Source of the DNA: Buxus sempervirens
Lineage: Eukaryota > Streptophyta > Magnoliopsida > Buxales > Buxaceae
DNA length: 64,000 nucleotides
Direction: 5' to 3'
Assembly: GCA_947561395.2 (NCBI GenBank)
Contig: OX387184.1
Location: 32,044,766-32,108,765, forward strand
Shown here: positions 45,270 through 56,393 of the stretch, in pieces
How the letters are laid out: each line of letters begins with the position of its first letter
Numbering within the stretch: position 1 is the first letter of the stretch
Position numbers and translations under genes: made by a program
The notes under the pieces: model-generated
What the model was told of the DNA's origin: nothing
Databases searched by the model: none
The model's input: only the letters and a program-made list of their open reading frames with translations

Positions 45270-48200
45270 ATGGCTGGCAGAGGCAGAGGCCGACCCCCGA
45301 GAGCTCAGGAGGAGGATATACCGCAGGAGCAGCCCCCTGCACCTCCGCGAGGAGCTGCACCTGCCGTTGAGGATATCTGGGCTGGAGTTGGCTCCCTTGC
45401 CAACCTCCTTGCCTTGGAGAGGGAGGAAAGGATGAGTCACACGGGAAATGGAAATGGGAACGGCCACAGGAATGGTCAGGGAGCAGATGTAGAGCAGCAG
45501 CGAAGAGGAGATGAGTTGTCCTTGAGGGACATTGATCAGTTTCGGAAGTTGACCGCGCCACCCTTCCATGGAGTCCCCGATCCCTTGGAGGCAGAGAGCT
45601 GGGTGGCCAGGGTTGAGCGTATGTTTGATACCATGGACTGCCCAGAGGACCGGAAGGTGCGATTAGCCACTTTCACACTAGAGGGCGAGGCCCAACACTG
45701 GTGGCAGTCTTTGAGGAGGCGGACAGCAGAGGGGATCCAGATGACATGGGATCAGTTTAGGCAGGTTTTCTACGAGCAGTATTTCTCAGCTGAGGTGAGG
45801 CTGCAGAAGGAGAGAGAGTTTATGGACGTCTCTCAGGGTTCATTGACCGTGGCACAGTATGAGTCCCGATTTGCGGTACTTTCTCGATTTGCGCACCACA
45901 TCGTCCACGATGAGCAGAGACGCACTCAGCACTTCGAGAGGGGGTTGAGGGCAGATATCAGGCGTATGGTCTCAGTACTGATGTGCACTAGGTATTCTGA
46001 CCTAGTTGGGAGAGCACTACGAGTTGAGAGGGAGATCCGCGATTCCGGACCAGAGCAGAGCAGAGGGAGAGCGCAGCCTAGCGTTCCAGAGCCACGAAGG
46101 ATGCCTGACAGGGACAAAAGGCCGAGGCTTGATACTGGAGGTTCTGGGTCTTATGGAGATAGAGACAGGAGGAGTTATGGAGGTTGTTTTAACTGTGGCA
46201 GATTCCATATTCCGGGTCCCTGTGTAGCACCACCCGGAACCTGTTTCAGGTGTGGTCAGCACGGTCACCGCGTGGCAGGATGCCCACACCCGGCCTCGTA
46301 CCAACTGCTCAAGACCGTTAACACAGTTCCGGGGGACAACCGGTCAGATACTGCTCCCCGATTCCAGTATCCCAGGCCTGCACCAGCGTTACCGGCACCG
46401 CCAGGATTTCAGGGTCAGAGCAGCGGCGGACGTCAGGGCAGGCAGGCACCTCAGGGGCCGCATGCACCACTTATGCACCCACAGAAGCAGCCGACGAGAG
46501 TGTATGCCGTGGCAGCCCATGAGGAGGAGGCAGAGAGGGGACTTACAGAGGAGGCTCGAGAGGAGGAGCCGAGCGCACCCCAGCTTGTCGGAGGTATTCT
46601 TTTTATACATGGTAGATCGGCCATATGTTTGTTTGATTCGGGTGCCTCTAGATCTTTTATTGCTCCACCTTGTGCGTTTCGTATTGGTTTGGTTCCTGCC
46701 ACACTTGAGTCTGAGTTGGTTGTACACACACCATTGGGGGAGACAACTAGAGTACAGACTGTGTTTAGAGACTGCATGATCCGACTAGGTTCCTTAGAGT
46801 TGCCAGGGGACTTAGCGGAGTTGAGCTTTGGGGAGTTTGATGTGATTTTGGGCATTTATTGGCTGTTTAGGCATCATGTGAATATAGATTGCCATCGGGG
46901 TACTGTTATGGTATGTCGACCCGATCAGCCTATACACTGTTTCCGATGTGACAGACTAAGAGCACGGATCAGTTTGGTTGCTTCCATTGAAGTTGAGGAG
47001 GCAGAGTCTGGGGCACCTAGTCTCTCTAGTGTGCCTGTGGCATTAGAGTTTGAGGACCTTTTCCCTGAGGACTTGCCGGGCTTACCGCCATCTAGAGAGG
47101 TTGAGTTCAGTATACGACTCTTACCTGGTACGGCACCGGTGTCCAAGCCTCCATACCGAATGTCACAACCTGAGAACCAAGAAATGAAGAAGCAGTTAGA
47201 GGAACTGGAAGCAAAGGGCTTCATTAGGCCCAGTGTGTCACCATGGGGTGCACCGGTCCTGTTTGTTCAAAAGAAGGACGGGTCGATGCGGATGTGTATA
47301 GATTACCGCCAGTTGAATCAGGTCACCATTAAGAATAAGTACCCTTTGCCTCGGATCGACGATTTGTTCGATCAATTGAGGGGAGCGTCATGGTTCTCTA
47401 AGATTGACCTCAGATCGGGTTACCATCAGCTGAGAGTAGCGCCGGATGATATAGATAAGACGGCCTTCCGCACCCGATTTGGGCATTATGAGTTTTTGGT
47501 TATGCCATTTGGGCTGACTAATGCCCCGGCTGTCTTCATGAATCTTATGAATCGTGTATTTCACCCTTACCTAGACAGTTTTGTGGTCGTGTTTATCGAC
47601 GATATTTTGGTGTATTCCCAGAGTAGAGAGGATCACATGCAGCACCTCAGGGCAGTGCTACAGACGTTGAGAGAGCACCGACTGTATGCAAAATTCAGTA
47701 AATGTCAGTTCTGGTTGAGGGAGGTGAGCTTCTTAGGGCATGTGATTTCGGGGAATGGTATAGCAGTAGATCCAGCTAAAGTGCAGGCCGTTGCAGAGTG
47801 GCCTAGACCTTCATCTGTGACAGAGATTCGGAGTTTCTTGGGGATGGCTGGGTATTACAGGAGATTCATAGGAAATTTCTCACGAGTGGCATCACCTTTA
47901 TCCAATCTCACTAAAAAGGCAGTGAAGTTTGAATGGAGTGAGAAGTGTGAGACCAGTTTTCAGGAATTGAAGAGTAAACTGTCTACAGCTCCAGTTCTGA
48001 TTGTTCCATCAGTGAGCGAAGGATTTTCTATATATTGTGATGCTTCACGAGTGGGGCTGGGCTGTGTTTTGATGCAGCAGAGGCGAGTAGTAGCGTATGC
48101 TTCGAGGTTACTACGTTCTCATGAGAAGAATTATCCTACCCATGATCTGGAATTGGCAGCGATCGTGTTTGCACTCAAGTTATGGAGGCATTATCTGATG

Positions 48201-49952
48201 GGGGCTTCATTTGAGATATTCTCAGACCACAAAAGCTTGAGGTATATATTTTCTCAGAGGGAGTTGAATATGAGGCAGAGGAGATGGATGGACCTCCTAA
48301 AGGACTATGATTTTACCCTTCATTACCATCCTGGTAAAGCTAATGTAGTGGCAGATGCTTTGAGCCGTAGGAGCGTTTCCCAAGAGGAGGTGGCCACATT
48401 AGCTAGCTTTATGGTTAGTCAGTGCACTCTAGTTGATACAGTGGTAGACTGGCCAGGAGAGTTCAGCACCCACGGTCATGGGCTGATCTTGTCACGAGTT
48501 CAGGTGGAGCCTGAGTTAATACAGCAGATTCGTGATAGGCAGTTGACTGATGTGGAGTTGACACGTACCCGAGAGTTAGTATCCAAGGGGGATGAAGCAG
48601 CTAGAGACTTTGAGATCAGGGATGGACTGCTAAAGTTTAAGGGTCGTATGTGTGTTCCAAATGACGAGGAGATCAAAGGAGTGATACTTAATGAGAGTCA
48701 CAGGTCTAAATATGCAGTTCACCCGGGGGGCACCAAGATGTATCAGAATTTGAAGGGGGTATACTGGTGGTCGGGTATGAAGAAAGACATTGCGGGGTTT
48801 GTAGCTAAGTGTCTCATATGTCAGCAAGTAAAAGCAGAACATCGTAGGCCTCCAGGATTGATGAGACCACTACCGGTGCCTGAGTGGAAATGGGAACATG
48901 TCACAATGGACTTTGTGAATGGGTTACCACCTACAGCTAAGAATCACAATGGCATATGGGTAATTGTCGATAGGTTGACCAAATCCGCTCATTTCTTGCC
49001 TTATTCGACTACTCAAAATCTAGCATCGTTGGTTGAATTATATACACGGGAGGTAGTCAGGTTACATGGGGTCCCAGTGTCTATTGTGTCAGATAGGGAT
49101 TCCCGGTTCACATCTCACTTTTGGCAATGCTTCCAAGAGGCCATGGGTACCCAGTTGAGTTTCAGTACTAGTTTCCACCCACAGACCGATGGACAGTCCG
49201 AAAGGACTATCCAGACTTTAGAAGATATGCTGAGGTGTTGTGTTTTGGATTGGGGTGGCGGCTGGAGTAAGTATTTGCATCTGGTGGAATTCGCCTACAA
49301 TAATAGCTATCAAGCTAGCATCCAGATGGCACCGTATGAGGCTTTGTATGGTAGAACATGCAGATCACCAGTATGTTGGGTTGAGATTGGGGAGAAACAG
49401 TATTTTGGGCCAGAAATCATTCAAGACAGTATGGAAAAAGTAAAACTCATCAGACAGCGGATATTAACTGCACAAAGCCGTCAGAAAAGTTATGCAGATA
49501 CTAGACGCCGAGAATTGAGGTTCGAAGTGGGAGATATGGTCTTTTTGAAAGTTTCACCATCCAAGGGAATTAGGAGATTTGGGAAGAAAGGAAAACTATC
49601 ACCCCGGTTTATTGGTCCATATGAGATAGTGAAGGAAATTAACCCAGCAGCATATCGGTTGGCTTTACCGGGCCACTTGGAAGGGGTGCATGACGTGTTT
49701 CACATTTCCATGCTACGAAAGTACATATCTGATCCTAGTCATGTGATAGATTCCGAGCCTTTAGCGATTCGGGAGGATTTGTCGTATGAAGAAAAGCCAG
49801 TGCAGATTTTGGATCGACGTGAGCAGATCCTTCGCACCAAGATTATACCTTTAGTGAAAGTGTTGTGGCAAAACCATTCCACTGAGGAATGCACTTGGGA
49901 AAGCGAGGAAGAGATGAAGAAGAAGTATCCGGACTTAATTGTTCCTTCTTGA
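45270..49952 (+). CDS. gag-pol: Gag-Pol polyprotein of Tekay-type chromovirus
   Basis: A single 1560-residue frame; the ATG is six bases after an acceptor-like TTTCAG. Gag domain about 95-255 ([24 protein letters not shown]); a half-degenerate [13 protein letters not shown] at 306-318 and zinc knuckle [14 protein letters not shown] at 325-338. Retropepsin LFDSGAS with D456; the later ILGIYWL (527-532) has Y530 where relatives have D. Reverse transcriptase about 640-820 with MPFGLTNAP (745) and FIDDILVYS (D777, D778). RNase H about 915-1035 (D924, E961, D986, D1029). Integrase zinc site H1144, H1151, C1181, C1184; catalytic D1214, D1275, E1311 with D-x35-E. C-terminal tail about 1505-1555 ([20 protein letters not shown]) is the chromodomain-like region, which in chromoviruses steers integration to heterochromatin. 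It makes the particle, processes it, copies RNA to DNA and integrates it. No stop or frameshift is seen. Confidence 0.96.
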   Translation: MAGRGRGRPPRAQEEDIPQEQPPAPPRGAAPAVEDIWAGVGSLANLLALEREERMSHTGNGNGNGHRNGQGADVEQQRRGDELSLRDIDQFRKLTAPPFHGVPDPLEAESWVARVERMFDTMDCPEDRKVRLATFTLEGEAQHWWQSLRRRTAEGIQMTWDQFRQVFYEQYFSAEVRLQKEREFMDVSQGSLTVAQYESRFAVLSRFAHHIVHDEQRRTQHFERGLRADIRRMVSVLMCTRYSDLVGRALRVEREIRDSGPEQSRGRAQPSVPEPRRMPDRDKRPRLDTGGSGSYGDRDRRSYGGCFNCGRFHIPGPCVAPPGTCFRCGQHGHRVAGCPHPASYQLLKTVNTVPGDNRSDTAPRFQYPRPAPALPAPPGFQGQSSGGRQGRQAPQGPHAPLMHPQKQPTRVYAVAAHEEEAERGLTEEAREEEPSAPQLVGGILFIHGRSAICLFDSGASRSFIAPPCAFRIGLVPATLESELVVHTPLGETTRVQTVFRDCMIRLGSLELPGDLAELSFGEFDVILGIYWLFRHHVNIDCHRGTVMVCRPDQPIHCFRCDRLRARISLVASIEVEEAESGAPSLSSVPVALEFEDLFPEDLPGLPPSREVEFSIRLLPGTAPVSKPPYRMSQPENQEMKKQLEELEAKGFIRPSVSPWGAPVLFVQKKDGSMRMCIDYRQLNQVTIKNKYPLPRIDDLFDQLRGASWFSKIDLRSGYHQLRVAPDDIDKTAFRTRFGHYEFLVMPFGLTNAPAVFMNLMNRVFHPYLDSFVVVFIDDILVYSQSREDHMQHLRAVLQTLREHRLYAKFSKCQFWLREVSFLGHVISGNGIAVDPAKVQAVAEWPRPSSVTEIRSFLGMAGYYRRFIGNFSRVASPLSNLTKKAVKFEWSEKCETSFQELKSKLSTAPVLIVPSVSEGFSIYCDASRVGLGCVLMQQRRVVAYASRLLRSHEKNYPTHDLELAAIVFALKLWRHYLMGASFEIFSDHKSLRYIFSQRELNMRQRRWMDLLKDYDFTLHYHPGKANVVADALSRRSVSQEEVATLASFMVSQCTLVDTVVDWPGEFSTHGHGLILSRVQVEPELIQQIRDRQLTDVELTRTRELVSKGDEAARDFEIRDGLLKFKGRMCVPNDEEIKGVILNESHRSKYAVHPGGTKMYQNLKGVYWWSGMKKDIAGFVAKCLICQQVKAEHRRPPGLMRPLPVPEWKWEHVTMDFVNGLPPTAKNHNGIWVIVDRLTKSAHFLPYSTTQNLASLVELYTREVVRLHGVPVSIVSDRDSRFTSHFWQCFQEAMGTQLSFSTSFHPQTDGQSERTIQTLEDMLRCCVLDWGGGWSKYLHLVEFAYNNSYQASIQMAPYEALYGRTCRSPVCWVEIGEKQYFGPEIIQDSMEKVKLIRQRILTAQSRQKSYADTRRRELRFEVGDMVFLKVSPSKGIRRFGKKGKLSPRFIGPYEIVKEINPAAYRLALPGHLEGVHDVFHISMLRKYISDPSHVIDSEPLAIREDLSYEEKPVQILDRREQILRTKIIPLVKVLWQNHSTEECTWESEEEMKKKYPDLIVPS

Positions 49953-49979
49953 AATAAATTTCGAGGGCGAAATTTTTGT

Positions 49980-49991
49980 AGGAGGGGAGGA
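49980..49991 (+). other. Polypurine tract
   Basis: AGGAGGGGAGGA immediately precedes the 3' LTR; it is the plus-strand primer site. The decayed relative has AGGAGGGGAGAA at 62183-62194. Confidence 0.9.
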
Positions 49992-52446
49992 TGTAAGACC
50001 CTGATTATTTTGTGGGGTTATCTACGGTTTATTCATTCTGTTGATATACATAAAACTGTGTTTATCAGGTGTTTAGTGTGGTTTGAGGGCTTAGCCCATG
50101 CTCGTATGTACAGGCGTTATATAGCCAAATTTTCGGAAGAATATTTATATTTATCGTATGATTTTTATTGTATGGTGTCTACGTATTTATTTATTTAATT
50201 AAGATGTCGATGCCGCGAGCATGTGAGGTTTTGGTGGGCGAGCGCGCATCGGATAAGAGAAAATAAGGATATGCATCCAACGGCGTATTTCTCGTAGGGT
50301 AAAAATGGGTAAAAATTTCCGAAGGGGGAAAGTAGGGTTTGGGTTGTAGGGATACGCGTAAGTTACGGAGGAAATCTTCATTGGAGTTAGAGCTGTGGCG
50401 ACTGCGGCGGAAATGGCGATTGGGGTTATTCTCAGGAAGAGAAAGAGTCTGAGGAACTACTAGAAGCTCATTCGAGTGGGATAAAAGCGGGTTTTCTCTC
50501 TCCAGAACAGCGAACAGTTCGACTAACATTTAGGCTACCATTTCGTCTTCGCGCATTCAGGATCGCGATCGGCCGATTTCGAGGACGACTACCATTCTGG
50601 GATTATCGCGCACACGAGTGAGTGGCATTGTTTTAGCACCGAGGTTTTCGGATTTATTTGTATATGCATTGAATGATATCATGGTATTAAATTGCATGAA
50701 TGTTGGGTTTTCTGGGAAACACAGTTACGAAGGGTTTTAGTTACGGAGGGTTTTGGTTTTGCACAGTGGAATTGGGGATAACTAGGAAGTCATTTAGATT
50801 AAATCCAAAATTGGTTTGGATGTATCCTGGGACTACTAGGAGGCCATATAAGTGGTCACAGAGTGAAAAATTACAGCCAGAGTTGGATTTCCGGCATTAA
50901 CAGAGACCTGGAAATTGAACTGGGTTACCGCCTAGCTATCGCCTACCTAGCGCCCACCTAGGAGGTGAGCGCTAAGAAAAACAGACCTGGCGCCTAGCCA
51001 GCGCCCACCTCGCGCCTAGCTGGCGCCTACCTCCAATTCTCGCGCTTATCTCGCGCTTTTCTCCCGCCCGTCTGGCGCTTAGCTAGCGCCTACTCATCCA
51101 CGGGTGAGCGCAAGCTAAGATTTATCAAGGGGACCTACCGCCCACCTGGCGCCCACCTGGCGCCCACCTCGGGAAGTGAGCGCCCAGTGGTTTTTCATAC
51201 AGAATCCTAAATTTCGGAAGAGCCAAGGGTGCTCTGGACAATAGGGGTTCTTCAACCATTCGACCAACAAATAGAATTCGCCATTAGAGGAAATAAATAT
51301 TACCGGGAAGAACAATGTAGATAGGTACTAGTTTTAGTACAAGCTTATGAAGTAGGTGTGGAGAAATATTTCGAGGATGTTCGGGATGTTCACATATTAG
51401 TGCTTTATTCTAGTCCTCTTGAAACATGCATTGCTTGGTACCTTATTTGGTTTATCGAACCCTGTTTGATGGAAAGTTTGAATGAGGTTGTAATTATTGT
51501 TTATTTGATTACTCGTGTGAGTTTGTGTTCTGGTTGGAACACTTGTGTGAATTTCTGTTCTGGTTGGAACACTTGTGTGAGTTTCTGTTCTGGTTGGAAC
51601 ACTTGTGTGAGTTGATGTTCTGGTTGGAACACTTGTGTGAGTTGATGTTCTAATGCAGAGTTTTAAACAGTTAATTATCGGTTTGGGTTTAGCTTCCCAT
51701 GGATCCTTGTTAAGCTTAGTAATGTGATGGTATGTGTTGGTTGGTGTAATTGCATGGCCACGTGTGTTGCCACGACCAGTGTAGAGCAGCCAGATACCCT
51801 GAGTAGGCCTGGTTGTCAGTGCCGATACCCGGAGTAGGCCGGCATTGGATGACGATACCCTGAGTAGGCCGTCATTTCAGAGTTTCCGATACCCTGAGTA
51901 GGCCGGGAACTGTGTACATGGAGGTGTGGAGTGTCTACTTGGCATGTAAATTAATCAATGTAACCATATGCATGGCATTGACCTGGTTTGAGTTGTTATC
52001 GAAATTTACGCGATTATTATCATTGGTTATTTGTCGAAGCATGCCTTATAACTGTGTTAACTATTTTATGCATGCATGTGTCACTCGCTGGGATATTCGT
52101 ATCTCATTCCCTCGTTGTTACTTGTTTTTCAGATACTCGTGGTGAGGTGCCTACAGGGGTAGATCCGGCTGATACATATAGGGAGGAGGATTATTACTAC
52201 CGACCTTAGTCCAGCAGGTTACTCAGTCTTAAACTGTTAAGTTGAATTTTGAGGATTGTAATAAGATAGTAAACTTGGGACCACTTGATGATTTCATAAC
52301 TTGCCTGGATAGAAATGTTGAATTGTGCACTCTGACATGATATAAAGGCGGGTGATTATCCAGCGATCACCATCATTGAGATCCTTAACTAACCCCTAGG
52401 AGACGTGTTATATCTTTAATGAAGAACACGGATCCGGGGCGTTACA
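49992..52446 (+). mobile_element. 3' LTR of the intact chromovirus
   Basis: It is 2455 bp, equal in length to the 5' LTR at a fixed offset of 7333 bases with no indels, and has three substitutions. Confidence 0.96.
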
Positions 52447-52944
52447 ATTTAAACCCATTACACCTAAACCAACTAAATCGAATTCTAACACTTAAACCGG
52501 TTCACTTGAATGAACCAATCCAACCCCTACTGCTCAGTATTCTCCGGCGACAAATTGAACCAAACTCCATTCGCGCACATCACAATTTATGGTCTGCTCA
52601 CTTGCCGCTTCAACTCCCTTGAATCCATGATCCGCTGAAACGCTTATCCACCAAGCTTCCTACACCATCCACCATAACCAATGCAATTGATCAGGTGATT
52701 GCCACCCTACCGAGCTATATGCAATATCACTTAATTATATTTATTTAATTCTCTCTACCACATTTATTAAATATTCAAATTATAAAACAGCAACCACTTA
52801 CTACTAATTAATATAAATCTTTGATTTCGATTGAATTCCCCAAAATACCCTTGCACGCTGCTTTCCTAAGATATCCACCAAAGTTATTAGTAGCATTCAT
52901 TGAATAATTTCTCCAATTACATAATCTAAAATCTGGGGTTTCAC

Positions 52945-53763
52945 GCACGTGTTTCCACCATGTACTCGGTGAGGCCTTATCGTGTACTCAGAGGGCTATG
53001 GCTATCCCTCAATTTATTGTGTACTCAGACTATGACTGGATTAGTACATGCCAACCCTTCACTGTACCGGTTGGGTTCTCCCGCAATAAGACGATGATCG
53101 TGTACTCGACTTCGCACATAAGCCGGGAGGTGGCATAGTGGACATTGGCATTACCCTAGTTAAAGGCATTCTTATTTCACGAGTCCACCTGTGACTTATT
53201 ACCTTTGATTGCACGCTATGGATTTCTATTATATGTGGGTTATGGTATTTCATTATTCATGTTATCTGATTGTGATTGGATTATTTGGATTATATGGAAT
53301 TGATGTGTTAACGTTATTGTTGCATGATTTACAACTGTATCATATCTTAGAACTGTTCCAAAATGTTTTGATGCATGCATGTGCTACTTGCTGAGATATT
53401 TGTTTCTCATTCTGTTTTGGTTTGTTTTCAGATCCTGGTGAGGACGATATCCATCGAGTAGAGCCGGCAGCTAACTTCCCTGAGTATAGGGAAGAGGATT
53501 ACTTTGTTGAGTAGATCTAGTGTGTTTCTTTTAGATCCTTTGGTACTTTTGATATAGTGAGTAAACTTTGAGATGTATTTTGATTCATTTCATTTGTGGG
53601 TTGGTGATTGGATTTGTAGTTGACTCTGATATTTTTGATTTGGTGGTAATAAATGCAATTTTCCTGTCTTCTTACACTCTTATATAGATCCTGTGGATTA
53701 TTTAACTAACACCTCGGGTGTGAGTTATGGTTTTACTACGTAACCCAGATCTGGGGCGTTACA
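52945..53763 (+). mobile_element. Truncated 5' LTR of the decayed Tekay element
   Basis: About 820 bp of the LTR 3' end: GTGTACTC-rich repeats, decayed TTCG hairpin (53392-53409, loop TTTG and one stem mismatch), acceptor-like TTTTCAG (AG 53430-53431) and end GGGGCGTTACA. It corresponds to the 3' part of the solo LTR at 56394-59997. Confidence 0.82.
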
Positions 53764-53767
53764 AAGA

Positions 53768-53780
53768 TGGTATCAGAGAT
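53768..53780 (+). other. Primer-binding site (tRNA-iMet type)
   Basis: TGGTATCAGAGAT lies four bases after the LTR end, as in the intact element. Confidence 0.85.
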
Positions 53781-53915
53781 ATATCAGAGAATCTGATAAG
53801 AGACATGGATGAACACATATAGGATGGCCTTGGGGTTTGAGAGAACGCTAGATAGTACCTTACGAATGCTAGGGAGAGATCCTATCTAACTTAGTTTTGT
53901 TGTATTTCAGTTGAT

Positions 53916-56393
53916 ATGGTTGGCAGAGGACGACCCGCTACTCAAGCACGTACACCGGCAGCTCGACCGGTAGAGGATCGGTATGATGAGGTACATGAGC
54001 AGCCTCCTTTCCTTGCTGAGGATCAGCAAAGACCTCACCCTCAGGCACCACCTCAGAGGGGTGATGACATTTGAGCTACTATTGAGACACTTACCCAGCT
54101 CCTGTCTATGGAGCGAGAGGAGAGGATGAGACAGACCGGTAATGGGAATGGCCACAGAAATGGTGATGTGAATGGAGATACTCACAGAGGACAGTATCAG
54201 CACATGAGGGAGCTTGAGCAATTCAGAAAGATGGGACCTCCTAATTTCCGGGGAGTGCCAGATCCATTAGAGGTTGAGAGTTGGATCCAAAGGATCGAGA
54301 GGATCCTTGATGTCATGCAGTGCACAGAAGGGAGCTGAGTGAGACTCCCCACCTTCATGATGGAGGGAGAGGCATACCATTGGTGGCAGAGCGTGTTACG
54401 GAGGGAGGCCCCGGATGCATAGATGTCTTGGGCACAGTTTAGAGATCTCTTTTACGGACGGTATTTTTCAGCAGAGTTCTGCCTGTCTAAGGCGAGGGAG
54501 TTTATGCATATCTCCCAGGGAGCTCTATCTGTGGCCCAGTATGAGGCCAAGTTTGAGGAGTTATCTCGATTCGCATCGCATATAGTAGTAGATGAGGAGC
54601 AGTGGATTGAGCACTTCGAGGAGGGGCTGAGATTAAGGACAAGGTGTCAGTTTTTCTATGCATGCACCCATTATGAAGAGCTGGTTAGGAGGGCTGAGAG
54701 AGCCAAGAGACTTATACAGACTAGTAGAGGGGATGCTAGCAGAGCACGGTTGCCTCCTAGACAGGGTTTTGAGCAGAGAGGTGTCCCTGGAAGGGACAAG
54801 AGGCCGAGGATTGAGGGTGTTGGATTGAGGCAGGTGGGGGATAGATGTGATAGATATGGGAGAGCTCACATCCCTGGTCCTTGCTTCGCACCGGTGGGTG
54901 CATGTTTCCATTGTGGTCAGCGGGGACACCAGATTGCTGATTGCCATTATCTGGCTACGTATCAGTCATTGCAATCCGAGTCTAGATCAGCACCACGGGT
55001 TGATACACAGGGACCAACAGCTCCGGTTCCGTATAGGGTACAGCCTCAGGGCACTCGAGTTGACAGGCCAGTTCAGGCAGCACATGCTTAGCAGTGGCAG
55101 CAGGGCAGGGCTCCACGAGGCTGAAGTGCACCATTCAGGACTAGACAGAGATAGCCAGCACCAGAGCCTCAGGGGCAGTAGACTCAAGTTTATGTAGTGG
55201 ATGCAAGAGAAGAGGAGGAGCCTGAGACACCACAATTAGTCGGATGTATTATTTTTATTTTTGGTCGATTTGCAATTTGTTTATTCGACTCTGGAGCATC
55301 TCTATTTTATTACACCGCATTGTGCATGTTGGATTGGATTGGTACCTGATACTTTAGATACCACTATGACTGTGCACACACCTCTGCATGATTAGATTGG
55401 GATCATTAGAGTTACCCGGGGATCTGATGGTATTAGACTTTGGAGAGTTTGATGTTATTCTGGGTATTGACTGGCTGTACCAACATCATGTTAATATTGA
55501 TTGCTTCAGAGGTACTATTACAGTGAGTTCACCAAGACAGCATGTTTACTATTTTAAGTGTGAAGGCTTGTCTTGGTGGCTTCTGTGTTGATAGAGGAAC
55601 TGAAGGGAGACACTCCTAGTCTTAGTGATGTGCCTGTAGTCTGCGAGTATGCGGATGTATTTCCGGATGATTTGCCAGGATTACCACCACCGAGGGAGGT
55701 TGATTTTAAGATTCGACTCCTACCTGGCATGACACCAGTATCTAGACCTCATTACAGGATGTCTCAGCTGGAGTATATAGAGCTGAAGAAACAAGTGGAT
55801 GAATTGCTTGAGAAGGGGTATATTAGACCTAGTGTTTCACCTTGGGGTGTGCCGGTTCTGTTCGTATAGAAGAAGGATGGGTCTATGAGGATGCGTATAG
55901 ACTATCATTGACTGAATCAAGTGATGATCAAGAATAAGTATCCCTTACCTCGGATAGATGGTTTATTTGATCAGTTGAGGGGAGCATCATGGTTCTCTAA
56001 GATAGATTTGAGATCAGGATATTACCAGTTGTGAGTTTCATCAGAGGATGTAGAGAAGATAGCATTCCATATGAGATATGGGCACTATTAGTTCTTAGTC
56101 ATGCCATTTGGGCTGACTAATGCCCCCGCTATCTTCATGGACCTCATGAACTGGGTGTTCCATCCCTACCTTGATAGCTATGTGGTAGTATTCATTGACG
56201 ATATCTTGGTTTATTCTCATAGTAGAGAGGAGCATGCTCAGCATATCAGGATAGTGTTGCAGACACTGAGAGATCACAGTTTGTATGCCAAATTCAGCAA
56301 GTGCCAGTTTTGGTTGCAGAAGATCTCGTTCCTTGGGCATGTTATTTCTGGAGAGGGTGTTGAGGTAGATCCAGCTAAGGTGCAGGCAGTGAC
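53916..56393 (+). pseudogene. gag-pol: Gag-Pol pseudogene, gag to reverse transcriptase part
   Basis: It starts MVGRGRPATQ five bases after TTGTATTTCAG. Recognisable parts: gag (MSWAQFRDLFYGRYFSAEF), zinc knuckle CFHCGQRGHQIADC, protease FDSGAS, GIDWLYQHH, and reverse transcriptase through FIDDILVYS and [10 protein letters not shown]. It is broken by many in-frame stops (for example at 54069, 54336, 54420, 55089, 55867 and in the YHQLRV motif) and by frame losses around 55090-55400. It ends where a solo LTR inserted at 56394; the rest follows at 60003. Compared with the intact relative it keeps D in the GIDWL motif. Confidence 0.92.

Larger units (their letters stand above)
42659..52446 (+). 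mobile_element. Apparently intact Tekay-type chromovirus (Ty3/gypsy), 9788 bp
   Basis: Perfect ATTTA duplications (42654-42658, 52447-52451) flank two 2455-bp LTRs (42659-45113, 49992-52446). By direct reading they differ at three sites: 42931 G / 50264 T, 43226 G / 50559 A, 44878 T / 52211 C. Primer-binding site, a single 1560-residue gag-pol frame and a polypurine tract are all present. Three differences in 2455 bp is about 0.12 %, a very recent insertion on any plausible plant rate. The 3' chromodomain-like tail and motif set place it in the Tekay (Del) clade by inference. It inserted into the minus-strand LTR 37991-52944. Confidence 0.96.
37991..52944 (-). mobile_element. Minus-strand Tekay-like LTR, split by two insertions
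   Basis: Segments 37991-39852, 42228-42658 and 52452-52944 together give about 2.8 kb. Plus-strand right end GGGGTTTCA is its 5' terminus (TGAAACCCC on the minus strand). The left end is truncated near AAGATCTGAAAAC, just past the acceptor-like site. It has the TTCG hairpin (38024-38041), tandem GAGTACACGG units (38320-38770), a GGGCGCCTACC-rich patch (39475-39570), donor-like CCAG|GTAAGTAGCACAC (minus, GT at 42340-42339) and a palindrome GAGAACCC/GGGTTCTC near 42470. Confidence 0.75.
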
